Position numbers and translations under genes: made by a program. From JAYEHC01 sp964490635 (GTDB lineage: Bacteria; Patescibacteriota; Minisyncoccia; JAHIHE01; JAGLIN01): a stretch of 42,354 nt of DNA. The stretch covers positions 1-42,354 of the forward strand of contig CAZBCK010000001.1 in assembly GCA_964490635.1 (NCBI GenBank). Direction: 5' to 3'. Shown here one piece after another: positions 7,207 through 16,165 of this stretch. The notes under the pieces are model-generated. The model made no database searches. It was not told where the DNA came from and saw only the letters and a program-made list of their open reading frames with translations. Position 1 is the stretch's first letter. Each line of letters opens with the position of its first letter.

Positions 7207-7596
7207 GGTTCAGGACAGAGATCACAACTGTACGAAACCTCTAAATAATCTTTTAGACAAAAGGTTTTTAGCGCTAATAATGGTGTTAAATCTACCAGTT
7301 TTAGAAATTACACACAAATGTATTGTCATTCCCGCGGAGGCGGGAATCCAGACGCAATATCTTCAAATTTCAAAATATCATTGCAATAGTTGAAGTAGCA
7401 ACTAATATTACTATTATTTTGTTTGCAAGACATTTATTTTAAAATAATGTTTGATAAAGTTTCACCTGGATTCCTGCCTCCGCAGGAATGACAAAAAAGA
7501 TAAATGTATAAATTGTATCAGTTTTCTATCTCAAATTTACTTTAGAATAAGCGATTATTGCAAGGTTTCGTACAGTAGTGGACAGAGTCCTGAACC
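7207..7596. repeat. MITE-like element with about 34-bp terminal inverted repeats, carrying a nested element
   Basis: GGTTCAGGAC...ACTGTACGAAACCT (7207-7240) is repeated inverted at 7563-7596. The outer 10 and inner 14 bases are identical and the centre differs. A third, shorter related palindrome (GGTTCAG...CTGAACC) lies at 7072-7095. A second palindromic element sits inside it (7323-7494). No transposase ORF is present, so this is non-autonomous or a decayed remnant. Confidence 0.6.
7323..7494. repeat. Nested palindromic element (TTGTCATTCCCGCGG family)
   Basis: TTGTCATTCCCGCGGAGGCG plus GGAATCCAG at 7323-7351 is matched by its inverted counterpart CTGGATTCCTGCCTCCGCAG plus GAATGACAA at 7466-7494. 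Each arm is itself a hairpin. It lies within the larger 7207-7596 element, so it inserted later. Confidence 0.7.
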
Positions 7597-7641
7597 AACA
7601 ATAGAAAAAATATTTATAAGCAATATAGAAAAAACAAAATT

Positions 7642-7849
7642 TTATTTAGAATAGAGACCCACCATAACAACTGTAAAAAACCACAAAAGAAAAGTTGTTG
7701 CAATTATTCTAATGTCAATAAGAAAATAAAAAATAAGTTTAAAAATATTAGAATCATACAATTCTGGATATGAAGGTATGCCAACTATAAGAACGGAAAC
7801 GAGAAAAGACCAAAATAAGATTTTTTAAATATTCTTTTTTGTCTAACAT
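7642..7849 (-). pseudogene. Frameshifted small membrane protein
   Basis: An ATG at 7849 opens MLDKKEYLKNLIL. A one-base shift around the ATTTTGG run then gives WSFLVSVLIVGIPSYPELYD, and further FYFLIDIRIIATTFLLWFFT and VVMVGLYSK before a TAA at 7642. Together they make a plausible protein of about 69 residues with two or three hydrophobic helices. As sequenced, neither frame alone is convincing. This may be a decayed gene or a sequencing indel. The patch lies directly downstream of secA on the same strand. Confidence 0.35.
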
Positions 7850-7909
7850 AAATTTAGTTAATGAATTATCCCACAGCAAGCTGACAACAAATTTCTCCGA
7901 TTACAACAC

Positions 7910-10561
7910 CTACTTCCCCATACAACATTTCTTATACTTCTTCCCACTTCCGCACGGACAAAGATCGTTCCGTCCGACTTTTTTTAGTTTTATTTTTGGA
8001 GCAACGGCGTTGCTCACTGTTTCATCTGCACCGCTGGTGGAAACATTTTTATTTTCCATTGGTGATTTAACTTTCTGGACGATCTGCACTTTGAAGATCG
8101 CGGAAACGACATTTTCTTCAATCGTGCCAAGGAGCGTTTGGAACATCCGGTAGCTTTCCTTCTTATATTCAATCAGAGGATCCCTCTGCCCGTAGCCACG
8201 CAACCCAATTCCGTCCCGCAGGCGATCCATAGAATCAAGATGCTCCATCCAAAGAATATCAATATTGCGAAGTATTACCATTTTTTCTATCTGTCTCGCG
8301 GGCGTATAGCCGATTTCTTCTTCCCGTTTGTTATAAGCTCCGGACAAAACATCAAAAACCAAATCTGTCGCCAAACCCCTTGCTTCTTCGTCCGGCTTGT
8401 TAGAATTGATAATATCTTTTAATTTACTTTCAAGTTCTCCATTGACCGGCGTTATTTTGTGAATTGATTCTGTCATTCCTTTTATATCCCATTCGCTTCT
8501 GTTTTCCGCGCCACGCACTGAGACAATGTGCTGCGCTTCGCTTTCAAACATTTCCAAAACTTTATCCTTCAATTTCAAAAGTTCAGGGAAGTTTTCCTTG
8601 TTGATTTCTTTGTCTGTCTCTTCCGTATTTTTCGTAATTTCCAAAACCTCTCTTCTCTTTTTGTAGATTGCTTCTCTTTGTTTGTTCATCACATCGTCAT
8701 AATCCAAAACATGCTTTCTAATGTCAAAATTATATCCTTCAATCTTTCCCTGCGCGTTCTCAATTGACTTGGAAATAAAAGAATTTTCAATCGGCATATC
8801 TTCGTCAATTCCCAGTTTGTCCATTACCATCTTCATTTTATCCGAACCAAAAACGCGCATAACATGATCTTCCATAGAAACGAAAAATTGTGTTTCGCCC
8901 GGTTCGCCTTGCCGTCCCGATCGACCCCTAAGCTGATTGTCAATTCTTCTCGCTTCATGTCTTTCTGTTCCAAAAATACAAAGTCCACCCAATTTATCTA
9001 CGCCCTCGCCCAATTTTATATCCGTTCCTCGCCCCGCCATGTTTGTAGCAATTGTCACTGCGTTTCTCTGCCCGGCATTGGAAATAATCAACGCTTCTTT
9101 CTCGTGAAATTTTGCGTTTAAAACTTCGTGTTTAATTCCCTCTCTTTTTAACATCTCGCTTAAAAGTTCTGATTTATCTATCGCGATCGTTCCTACAAGA
9201 ACAGGCTGTCCTTTTTTATTGCGTTCTTTGATCTCACGGATCAGCGCTTTGAATTTTCCCAGCTCCGTTTTGTAGATGGAGTCATTTAGATCTTTTCTGA
9301 TGATAGTTTTATTCGGAGGAACACTTATCACATCAAGGTCATAAACCTTTGAAAACTCCTCTGCGTTTGTAATTGCCGTACCGGTCATTCCGGCAAGTTT
9401 GTCGTATAATCTAAAATAGTTCTGAAAAGTTACTGTTGCCAAAGTCCTGCTTTCTTTTTGCACCTTAACGCTTTCTTTTGCTTCTATCGCCTGATGCAAT
9501 CCCTCGCTAAATCTCCTCCCGGACATCATTCGCCCTGTAAATTCATCAACAATAACCACTTCGCCGTCTTTAACAACATAATCTTTATCTCTTTTGAATA
9601 ATATTTCCGCTTTCAGCGCTTGCTCCAAATGATGAATAAACATTATTCCTCCCTCGCTATAAATATCTTTCATTCCCAGCATTCCTTCCACTTTTTCTAT
9701 TCCTTCGTCGCTTAAGCTCACTGCATTCATTTTTTCGTCAACCGTATAATCTTTTTCTTTTTTCAACCTTGGAACAAGCCGCGAGAATGTCTGATACATT
9801 GTATTGGATTCCGTGTCCGGCGCGGAAATGATTAAAGGCGTTCTTGCCTCGTCAATCAGAATGCTATCCACCTCATCAACAATTGCGTAGTTCAATTCTC
9901 TCTGCGTCATATCCTTTTTTGCCACAGCCATATTATCACGCAAATAATCAAATCCGAATTCATTGTTCGTTCCGTAAGTTATATCGCAATTGTATGCTTC
10001 CTTGCGGCTAATTTCTCTTAAATTTTCCATTTCCACCGTCGCTTCGTTTTCATCCGGTTTTATTTGCGGATCAAAAAGAAAAGAAACATCGTGCTGAATG
10101 GTCGCAAGGCTGAGACCCAAAGAGTGATAGATCGGTCCCATCCAGTTAGCGTCTCTCTTGGCAAGATAGTCATTGACCGTAACAACATGAACACCTTTCC
10201 CCGAGATCGCGTTTAAATAGATCGCCAAAGTTGAAACGAGTGTTTTTCCTTCTCCCGTTTTCATTTCCGAGATATTTCCCTGATGCAAAACAATTCCGCC
10301 GACTAGCTGGACATCATAATGCCTTTGTCCTAAAACTCTTTTCGCTGTTTCTCTCACAACCGCAAACGCTTCCGGCAAAATTTGATCCAGTGTTTCGCCT
10401 TTTTCTATTCTCTCTTTAAATATCGTAGTTTGCTTTTTTAGTTCCTCATCGGAAAACGCCTGGAATTTGCTTTCCAGCTTGTTTATCTCGTCAACGATCG
10501 GATAAATTTTCTTTAGTGCTTTTTCATTCGGATCACCGAATATTTTGTTTAGGATTGACAT
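7910..10561 (-). CDS. secA: Preprotein translocase ATPase SecA
   Basis: The motor that drives unfolded preproteins through SecYEG at the membrane. About 883 residues from MSILNKIFGDPNEKALKKIY. A longer ORF adds 16 codons up to the N-gap, but this Met matches the family start. Visible motifs: GEGKTLVS (Walker A, NBD1), VDEVDSILIDEARTPLIIS (DEAD-like box), AGMTGTA, TNMAGRGTDIKLGEGV, RQLRGRSGRQGEPG (as RIDNQLRGRSGRQG), the helical scaffold, and the C-terminal SEC-C zinc tail CPCGSGKKYKKCC. The length is normal. Its promoter may lie in the adjacent gap. Confidence 0.97.
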   Translation of the reverse strand: MSILNKIFGDPNEKALKKIYPIVDEINKLESKFQAFSDEELKKQTTIFKERIEKGETLDQILPEAFAVVRETAKRVLGQRHYDVQLVGGIVLHQGNISEMKTGEGKTLVSTLAIYLNAISGKGVHVVTVNDYLAKRDANWMGPIYHSLGLSLATIQHDVSFLFDPQIKPDENEATVEMENLREISRKEAYNCDITYGTNNEFGFDYLRDNMAVAKKDMTQRELNYAIVDEVDSILIDEARTPLIISAPDTESNTMYQTFSRLVPRLKKEKDYTVDEKMNAVSLSDEGIEKVEGMLGMKDIYSEGGIMFIHHLEQALKAEILFKRDKDYVVKDGEVVIVDEFTGRMMSGRRFSEGLHQAIEAKESVKVQKESRTLATVTFQNYFRLYDKLAGMTGTAITNAEEFSKVYDLDVISVPPNKTIIRKDLNDSIYKTELGKFKALIREIKERNKKGQPVLVGTIAIDKSELLSEMLKREGIKHEVLNAKFHEKEALIISNAGQRNAVTIATNMAGRGTDIKLGEGVDKLGGLCIFGTERHEARRIDNQLRGRSGRQGEPGETQFFVSMEDHVMRVFGSDKMKMVMDKLGIDEDMPIENSFISKSIENAQGKIEGYNFDIRKHVLDYDDVMNKQREAIYKKRREVLEITKNTEETDKEINKENFPELLKLKDKVLEMFESEAQHIVSVRGAENRSEWDIKGMTESIHKITPVNGELESKLKDIINSNKPDEEARGLATDLVFDVLSGAYNKREEEIGYTPARQIEKMVILRNIDILWMEHLDSMDRLRDGIGLRGYGQRDPLIEYKKESYRMFQTLLGTIEENVVSAIFKVQIVQKVKSPMENKNVSTSGADETVSNAVAPKIKLKKVGRNDLCPCGSGKKYKKCCMGK

Positions 10562-10609
10562 AAGCTTGATATAATTTTTAAGTGTGATGTAATACTTTGT
10601 TAGCTTCAA

Positions 10610-10709
10610 NNNNNNNNNNNNNNNNNNNNNNNNNNNNNNNNNNNNNNNNNNNNNNNNNNNNNNNNNNNNNNNNNNNNNNNNNNNNNNNNNNNNNNNNNNN
10701 NNNNNNNNN
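10610..10709. other. Scaffold gap of 100 N
   Basis: Exactly 100 undefined bases directly upstream of secA. The two flanks share no sequence I can see, so the true distance is unknown. Confidence 0.98.
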
Positions 10710-10762
10710 CAAATAAAATTTTCTGAAATGACAAAAATCTCTCCGTTGGTTTTTTACCTCAA

Positions 10763-11164
10763 CTATTCCAACCCCAAATCCTTCTTAACAAAACTAATAA
10801 TCTTCTTTGCTATTTTATGGCTTTTCTCCGCTTGCTTTCTCGTATGCTCCGGCCAATGAGCCGGATATCTGGAAGGAATATAATATTGGCTGACTATTTC
10901 ACAATCTTTTACGAACTCTTCAAATCCTTTATGTTCATCAGAACATTTTTGACATAAATATCCCAAATCGTGCGTTTTCTCAAATTTAATATTACACGCG
11001 GTCAAATATCCTTTCAAATATTTCTCAATTGCCTGCTGAAACAAAAAACAAATTTGCGCGTAAAACCTGTCTTGTTTGTCATCTAATCCCAAACAAGCAA
11101 AACCAAATTCATTACTGCCAATACTGAACCACTCCCTGGCATTTTTTAGGTTAAGCTTTTTCAT
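10763..11164 (-). CDS. HEPN-domain protein (toxin half of HEPN/MNT pair)
   Basis: A 133-residue all-helical HEPN protein. The typical segment is ICFLFQQAIEKYLKGYLTAC then KTHDLGYLCQKC (residues 36-78), followed by YYIPSRYPAHWPEHTRKQAE. HEPN proteins in such pairs are RNases or targets for AMPylation by the partner nucleotidyltransferase. It overlaps the upstream MNT gene by 14 nt, the normal tight coupling of this toxin-antitoxin class. The order is MNT first, HEPN second. Confidence 0.87.
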   Translation of the reverse strand: MKKLNLKNAREWFSIGSNEFGFACLGLDDKQDRFYAQICFLFQQAIEKYLKGYLTACNIKFEKTHDLGYLCQKCSDEHKGFEEFVKDCEIVSQYYIPSRYPAHWPEHTRKQAEKSHKIAKKIISFVKKDLGLE

Positions 11165-11483
11165 AAATCACTTTTCCTTTATTTATTATCTTGCCCATAA
11201 AACAATCGTTAACAGATAATCTATGTCTCAATTCTTTCGGTGTAATATTTAATACATCTTTGGGAACATCTAATCTAACATCTCCGAGAATCCCGGCGAT
11301 TTCTTCCGCTCTTTCCCAATAGTCTTTGTCGCTTTCCTTAATTACCAATAAATCAATATCGCTTCCTTCTCTCAAATTGCCCTCAGCTAAACTGCCGAAC
11401 AAAACTATTTTCTCCGGTCTGTATTTTTCTATAATTTGCTTAGATAATTTATCCAATTCTTTTTGATATTTTTTCTTGTTCAT
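11151..11483 (-). CDS. MNT minimal nucleotidyltransferase (antitoxin half)
   Basis: A 110-residue protein of the pol beta superfamily. The signature GSLAEGNLREGSDIDLLV (from G30-S31 to the metal-binding D42 and D44) is complete. The partner HEPN gene overlaps its 3' end. In characterised pairs the MNT neutralises the HEPN toxin by adding AMP units. Active-site residues are present, so it is likely functional. Confidence 0.88.
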   Translation of the reverse strand: MNKKKYQKELDKLSKQIIEKYRPEKIVLFGSLAEGNLREGSDIDLLVIKESDKDYWERAEEIAGILGDVRLDVPKDVLNITPKELRHRLSVNDCFMGKIINKGKVIYEKA

Positions 11484-11505
11484 ATTAAAAACTTATTAAT
11501 TGCTA

Positions 11506-11931
11506 TTATCTCTTATATCTCTTCCTTCTAATTTTCTTAAATTCTCCCTTCACCCAGCTCATTGGGGAGAGATGCAACAATTTTTTGATTATTCTCGCGC
11601 CGCGCCTTGTCTTTGTAATTTTTTCGCCCTTATAATTATTGATCATTTCTCTCAACTCATCTTTAACATCGTCAATCGCTTTATAAATATCGTCGCTTTC
11701 AACAACATTCCGAAGCATTTTTCCGGAAAGTTGCAAATTAACTTCCGCTTTATAGACCTCGCCGTGCTGATGATGCTTTGTCGTTCTGGCAAGTTCTACT
11801 CTTGCCGTGATATTGCTTGAATCCATATTTTCATTTTCAATGAACTTTTTCAATCCACCGATCTTTTCATGGACATATTCTTTTAGATCATTATGTAACT
11901 CTAAATTAGTGCCTTTGATGATGATATTCAT
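11506..11931 (-). CDS. hpf: Ribosome hibernation promoting factor (HPF/RaiA family)
   Basis: A 141-residue protein with the beta-alpha-beta-beta-beta-alpha fold of HPF/YfiA: MNIIIKGTNLELHNDLKEYV, KIGGLKKF, then TARVELARTTKHHQHGEVYK and DDIYKAIDDVKDELREMI (residues 1-110). It binds the 30S decoding centre in slow growth. The long dimerising C-terminal domain of the long form is absent. Instead there is a strongly basic tail (GEFKKIRRKRYKR), so this is a short form with an extension. The gene stands alone, downstream of a palindromic repeat. Confidence 0.9.
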   Translation of the reverse strand: MNIIIKGTNLELHNDLKEYVHEKIGGLKKFIENENMDSSNITARVELARTTKHHQHGEVYKAEVNLQLSGKMLRNVVESDDIYKAIDDVKDELREMINNYKGEKITKTRRGARIIKKLLHLSPMSWVKGEFKKIRRKRYKR

Positions 11932-12020
11932 TTTTTTATTTTAGCTGGTTATAAAATAAGCATAGCATAAATTTTGAATTTATCAAGGGAAAATATTAAT
12001 ACATTTTTTTAGAACTCACT

Positions 12021-12192
12021 TTGTCTTGCTGTCGTCGTCCCAGAATTTTTTCTGAAATGATAGCGGAAGAAAAAATGTCTGAGATCCAGTTTATTTCACT
12101 TAATAAAATTATACGAAAAATATTATTTATTAAGACTTACTGGATTCCAGATAAATTTTTTCGCTACCGCTCCAAAATTTTCTGGAATGACA
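12021..12192. repeat. Long imperfect inverted repeat upstream of rmuC
   Basis: The left arm (CCCAGAATTTTTTCTGAAAT...AGCGGAAGAAAAAATGTCTG...GATCCAGT) matches the reverse complement of the right arm (ACTGGATTCCAGATAAATTT...CGCTACCGCTCC...TTTCTGGAATGACA) over about 80 nt each with indels. The right end TGGAATGACAA has the same terminus as other elements here. It fills most of the 337-bp space between hpf and rmuC. Confidence 0.55.
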
Positions 12193-12268
12193 AGAAACGA
12201 AAAAGTCCTATTTTTTTGATATAAATTCGTGTTTATGGTAAAATTAAAAAGTTATTAGAGAATAAAAT

Positions 12269-13402
12269 ATGTTTGATCAAATAATTATAACGATCGTGTC
12301 TCTCTTGGCAGTTTTAGCTGTGTTGTTTTTGTTGTTTAAAAAACCAATTTTTGATTATTTTAATTCCCTGAATGAAAAAACGGCGGAAAGAAATCTAAAA
12401 ATTCTTGAAGAAAGAAACAAAGAAGTATTAAGAGAAGAAAGAGAAAGGTCTATGGATATTTTTGATGAGAGAATGAAAAGAAATGAGCAATCTCTAGATA
12501 GCAATAAAGATAGAATCAAAGATTTGGTTGAAAAAATAGATAGTGGACTGAAAGATAGCCAGATAAAAATAGAAAACACGGAAAAAGCAAGAATCAGCGA
12601 ATTCTCAAACTTAAAAACTGTTATCGCAGAACATAAGGAAATAACCGGAAAGCTTAAAGATTCAACAGATAATCTGAAAAACATTCTTTCCAACAATCAA
12701 CTGCGTGGGAAATATGGCGAGGAAGTGGCGGAAAATCTGTTAAAGATCGCCGGGTTTGTTAAGGGTATAAATTATGATAGCAATCTTAGCCAAGAGACAA
12801 ATGCCAACCGTCCCGATTTTACCATTTATTTGCCTGACAAAAGCAAAGTGAATATTGATGTTAAATTTCCGTATCAATCGCTGGTAAAATTTCAGGAGGT
12901 GGAAAATGATTTGGAAAAGAAAAAATATTTTGCCCAATTTAAAACGGATGTCAAACAGAAAATCAAACAGATTACCAGCAGGGACTATATTAATCCCGAG
13001 GAAAAAACTCTGGACTTTGTAATTCTGTTTGTTCCCAATGAAATGATCTTCAGTGTTATTAACGATAAGCTATATGATGTGGTTGAAGAAGCGAATGAAA
13101 AAAAAGTGGCCATCGTTGGTCCTGTTTCTTTTATTACATTCCTAAGGATAATCCATCAATCGTATGATAATTTTAAAATTCAGGAAGATCTGCATCGCGT
13201 GGTGAATTTAATAAGCAAGTTTAAAGACGAGTTCAATAAATACAATAATGAATTTGACAACATTGGAAATAAAATTAAATTATTATCAGGACAATATGAC
13301 AAAGTCGCGGGAGTGAGGACAAGGCAACTCACAAAAATAGTAGATCAGATAGAAGGGGAAGATGTTAAAATGGTGGAAGATAAAAAGAAACTGGGAAATT
13401 AG
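12269..13402 (+). CDS. rmuC: RmuC-family DNA recombination protein
   Basis: A 377-residue protein with an N-terminal membrane anchor (about residues 4-25, IIITIVSLLAVLAVLFLLF), a long charged coiled coil (30-150), and the RmuC nuclease-like domain (about 150-330: LRGKYGEEVAENLLKIAGFV, RPDFTIYLPDKSKVNIDVKF, FVPNEMIFSVINDKLYDVVE). RmuC limits rearrangements at inverted repeats and is proposed to be a PD-(D/E)XK-type nuclease; the D-x-K core is visible as NIDVKFP. This is notable in a region rich in palindromes. It is first in a plus-strand run of five genes. Confidence 0.93.
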   Translation: MFDQIIITIVSLLAVLAVLFLLFKKPIFDYFNSLNEKTAERNLKILEERNKEVLREERERSMDIFDERMKRNEQSLDSNKDRIKDLVEKIDSGLKDSQIKIENTEKARISEFSNLKTVIAEHKEITGKLKDSTDNLKNILSNNQLRGKYGEEVAENLLKIAGFVKGINYDSNLSQETNANRPDFTIYLPDKSKVNIDVKFPYQSLVKFQEVENDLEKKKYFAQFKTDVKQKIKQITSRDYINPEEKTLDFVILFVPNEMIFSVINDKLYDVVEEANEKKVAIVGPVSFITFLRIIHQSYDNFKIQEDLHRVVNLISKFKDEFNKYNNEFDNIGNKIKLLSGQYDKVAGVRTRQLTKIVDQIEGEDVKMVEDKKKLGN

Positions 13403-13427
13403 ATTTATAATTACTAACAATTTTACT

Positions 13428-13841
13428 ATGAAAAATCATAAATTCGTTGTGATGTTTATTGCAGGCATACTTATTATACCTTGTATCGTGTCTGCGTCTA
13501 TAACCGCTGGGACTCCAATTAGTAATTTTATTCATACCGTAGAAGCAATTATTCTTGTGAGCTTATTAATAATTGGTTTATGGAAAAAGCCAAAATCTAA
13601 ATTTGGAATTGTGTTTGTTGGGATAGGTGTAATTCAATTGTTTCAAGCGGGTGATATGTTTAAGAAAACGATGTTTTATTATAATCCTATGACACCTGTT
13701 CCTGGAATAGGCAGTTTTGTCGGGATGATTTTAGGAGCACTTGCCATACTTGCGATTTATTATTACATTGGTCGGAGTTTAGGTAAATTATGCAGCAAAT
13801 TATATAGCAAGTTTATCAGTGAAAAAAATAGTAGGAAATAA
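13428..13841 (+). CDS. Hypothetical membrane protein
   Basis: The ORF is open from 13362, but that start overlaps rmuC. The Met at 13428 gives a cleaner 137-residue protein beginning with a signal-like helix (MKNHKFVVMFIAGILIIPCI). Further hydrophobic segments lie at about 33-50, 58-75 and 95-120, giving three or four membrane helices, with a basic C-terminal tail. No family recognised. It lies 26 nt after rmuC and 28 nt before the NUDIX gene, so it is probably cotranscribed. Confidence 0.6.
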   Translation: MKNHKFVVMFIAGILIIPCIVSASITAGTPISNFIHTVEAIILVSLLIIGLWKKPKSKFGIVFVGIGVIQLFQAGDMFKKTMFYYNPMTPVPGIGSFVGMILGALAILAIYYYIGRSLGKLCSKLYSKFISEKNSRK

Positions 13842-13868
13842 AAATAGTAAAAAAGGAAAATAAAATTT

Positions 13869-14402
13869 ATGAAAAACTGGAAAACAATAAAATCAAAAAC
13901 AGCTTTTAAATGCAGATACTTTAAAATTTTAGAGGAGGATTTTATGTTGCCGAGCGGAAAAAAGCATAAGTATTATCTTCTAAAAGGAAAAAGTTATGTT
14001 ATTGTAATTGCGAAAGAAAAAGAATATTTTTATTTTGTTGAACAATACAGATATACAATTAAGTCAAAGCTGCTTACGGTTGTTGCCGGAGCGATAGAAA
14101 AAGGCGAGGGACCGCTTGCGGTGGCAAAAAGGGAGTTGGAAGAAGAAGCGGGAATAACCGCGAAAAAATTTAAAAAGCTTGGTTGGCTTTATTCCAATTA
14201 TGGAAAATCAAATCAAAAAGCGCATATTTTTCTGGCGGAAGATCTAAAACTTGGTGAACAGAAACCGGATTATCTGGAAAAAGAAGGAGAAATAAAAGTA
14301 AGGAAATTTAAGATTTCAGAAATTAAAAAACTAATTAAGTCAGGAAAAATCAAAGATCAAGATACATTATCAGCGTTTTATTTGTTTATGTTAAAATATT
14401 AA
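13869..14402 (+). CDS. NUDIX hydrolase, ADP-ribose pyrophosphatase-like
   Basis: A 177-residue protein with a full Nudix box at residues 74-96 (G74-x5-E80-x7-R88-E89-L-E-E92-E93-x-G95-I), preceded by the strand FVEQYRYTIKSKLLTVVAGA as in NudF/ADP-ribose and sugar-nucleotide pyrophosphatases. It hydrolyses nucleoside diphosphate-X compounds using Mg2+ held by the REx2EE glutamates. The substrate cannot be named from sequence alone. It sits between the membrane protein and glyA in one run. Confidence 0.9.
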   Translation: MKNWKTIKSKTAFKCRYFKILEEDFMLPSGKKHKYYLLKGKSYVIVIAKEKEYFYFVEQYRYTIKSKLLTVVAGAIEKGEGPLAVAKRELEEEAGITAKKFKKLGWLYSNYGKSNQKAHIFLAEDLKLGEQKPDYLEKEGEIKVRKFKISEIKKLIKSGKIKDQDTLSAFYLFMLKY

Positions 14403-14426
14403 TAACTCTAATAACATCTATAAATT

Positions 14427-15671
14427 ATGAACAAACTTCTCACTCTTCTCAAAAACCATAACAATTGGCGCAATGATTGTGTCAATTTAATCGCGTCTGA
14501 AAATGTAATGTCTCCTTTTTGCGAAAGTCTTTATGTCTCAGATCTAATGCACCGCTATGCGGAAGGGTTGCCGTTTAAGAGATATTATCAGGGATTGAAA
14601 TATGTTGATAAAATGGAGGACTTGACGCAGGAAAAATTTAAAAAACATTTTAACGCGAATTTTGTTGATATTCGTCCAATTTCCGGAACATTGGCAAATA
14701 TGGCGGTTTTTTCCGCGCTGGCGGAAAGAGGGAATTTAATTTTGACTCTGGGTGTGCCGGGCGGCTCGCATGTTTCCCATGAAAAAGCGGGAGCGGCGGG
14801 AATATTGGGATTGAAAAGTTTTCATCTTGGATTTGACGGCGAACGAATGACGATTGATCTGGAAAAAAGCAGAAAGAAAATTTTGGAAATAAAACCGAAG
14901 TTTATTGTAATTGGTGGGTCTGTAATTTTGTTTCCTCAGCCGATTAGAGAACTGAGAAAAATTTGTGATCAAGTTGGCGCAAAAATTATTTATGATGCCG
15001 CGCATATCTTTGGTTTGATCACCGCCGGATCTTTTCAAAATCCACTGGAAGAAGGAGCGGATATTATTACCTCTTCCACGCACAAAACTTTTCCCGGTCC
15101 GCAAGGGGGAATAATCATTGGAAATATAGACGAAGACTTGCAAAAGAAAATTCAGGATAAAATCTTCCCAGGTGTATTGTCCAATCATCATCTTCACAGA
15201 ATTCCGCCTCTTTATTTCGCATTGGAAGAAATGGAAAAATTTGGAAATGATTATGTCTCGCAAATAATAAAAAACTCCAAGGCTTTAGCGGAAGAACTTC
15301 ACAATTTCGGTTTTGATGTTCTAGGAAAGCAAAATGGATTTACAAAAAGTCATCAAGTTGTTGTCAATGTTAGAAAACAGGGAGGAGGGAATAGTGTTGC
15401 CAAAAAACTGGAAGAAGCAGATATTATTTTAAACAAAAACATTATTCCCGATGACAAAGCCGATCCTGAAAATCCGAAAGGAATCCGTCTTGGCGTTCAG
15501 GAAATGACAAGGTATGGAATGAAAGAAGAAGAAATGAAAATCATCGCCGGTTTTATTAAAGAAGTTATTTTAGAGAAGAAAGATGCTAAGATGATAAAAA
15601 ACAAAGTGATTGAGTTCAGAAAAAGCTTTCAGGAAATTAAATATTGTATTGATACAGAAAAAGAAAATTAA
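14427..15671 (+). CDS. glyA: Serine hydroxymethyltransferase
   Basis: Interconverts serine and glycine with transfer of a one-carbon unit to a pterin cofactor (PLP enzyme). 414 residues. The N-terminal blocks NLIASENVMSPF and RYAEGLPFKRYYQG are typical. The PLP lysine is K220 in ITSSTHKTFPGPQGG. Some segments differ from the E. coli type (RPISGTLANMAVFSALAERG, GVPGGSHVSHEKAGAAGILG) and look closer to archaeal-type SHMT, which may reflect transfer or a distinct clade. It is followed 10 nt later by xseB. Confidence 0.93.
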   Translation: MNKLLTLLKNHNNWRNDCVNLIASENVMSPFCESLYVSDLMHRYAEGLPFKRYYQGLKYVDKMEDLTQEKFKKHFNANFVDIRPISGTLANMAVFSALAERGNLILTLGVPGGSHVSHEKAGAAGILGLKSFHLGFDGERMTIDLEKSRKKILEIKPKFIVIGGSVILFPQPIRELRKICDQVGAKIIYDAAHIFGLITAGSFQNPLEEGADIITSSTHKTFPGPQGGIIIGNIDEDLQKKIQDKIFPGVLSNHHLHRIPPLYFALEEMEKFGNDYVSQIIKNSKALAEELHNFGFDVLGKQNGFTKSHQVVVNVRKQGGGNSVAKKLEEADIILNKNIIPDDKADPENPKGIRLGVQEMTRYGMKEEEMKIIAGFIKEVILEKKDAKMIKNKVIEFRKSFQEIKYCIDTEKEN

Positions 15672-15681
15672 TATAAAAAAT

Positions 15682-15885
15682 ATGGAAAAAACAAATTTGA
15701 GTGAGTCGCTAAAAAAACTGGAAAAAATAACAGAATGGTTTGAAGCGCAGGAAGAAATTGATGTTGAGCAAGGACTGGAAAAAGTGAAAGAAGGAGCGCG
15801 ACTTATTAAAATCAGCAAGGAAAGATTAAAAAAGGTTGAAAATGAATTTGAGGAAGTTAAGAAAGAATTGGATGAAGATGAGTAA
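15682..15885 (+). CDS. xseB: Exodeoxyribonuclease VII small subunit
   Basis: The 67-residue product from MEKTNLSESLKKLEKITEWF has the XseB pattern: two helices with LEKVKEGARLIKISKERLKK in the second and an acidic tail. An upstream start at 15610 would lie inside glyA, so I chose the ATG at 15682. XseB packs in several copies around XseA to form the single-strand exonuclease that trims DNA ends. XseA is not in this window; it may be elsewhere or in the following gap. Confidence 0.85.
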   Translation: MEKTNLSESLKKLEKITEWFEAQEEIDVEQGLEKVKEGARLIKISKERLKKVENEFEEVKKELDEDE

Positions 15886-15935
15886 AGCGTGCAATTCGCC
15901 GGAGTCCTCTATAGAGAGACTCCGGCAGGGCAAGA
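15885..15935. repeat. Hairpin repeat, copy 1 of the GCGTGCAATT family
   Basis: AAGCGTGCAATTCGCCGGAG continues into a hairpin (CCGGAGTCCTCT with AGAGACTCCGG, 15899-15924) and ends GCAGGGCAAGAG. It is a diverged copy of the 55-bp sequence that flanks the gap at 30772-30871. No T-run follows, so it is not an obvious terminator. Confidence 0.7.
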
Positions 15936-15979
15936 GAAATAGAAAATAATTTTGTCGCTCTTTACATTTTCTTTGGAAT

Positions 15980-16079
15980 NNNNNNNNNNNNNNNNNNNNN
16001 NNNNNNNNNNNNNNNNNNNNNNNNNNNNNNNNNNNNNNNNNNNNNNNNNNNNNNNNNNNNNNNNNNNNNNNNNNNNNNN
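15980..16079. other. Scaffold gap of 100 N
   Basis: Exactly 100 undefined bases, 45 bp after a GCGTGCAATT hairpin repeat. The flanks themselves are not alike. Confidence 0.98.
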
Positions 16080-16165
16080 GAACTCTCTATTTTTTTGCTC
16101 AAAAACCTGATTTATGGTATTTTATAAAGTAGAATAGGTATAAAAAAATATTTAAAATACAAAAA

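Noticed and set aside
14736..15263. 175-residue minus-strand ORF
   Set aside because: It is the antisense shadow of glyA, whose plus-strand frame has all family motifs.
15885..15935. Terminator after xseB
   Set aside because: The hairpin is strong but no T-run follows on either strand, and the same sequence occurs elsewhere as a repeat.
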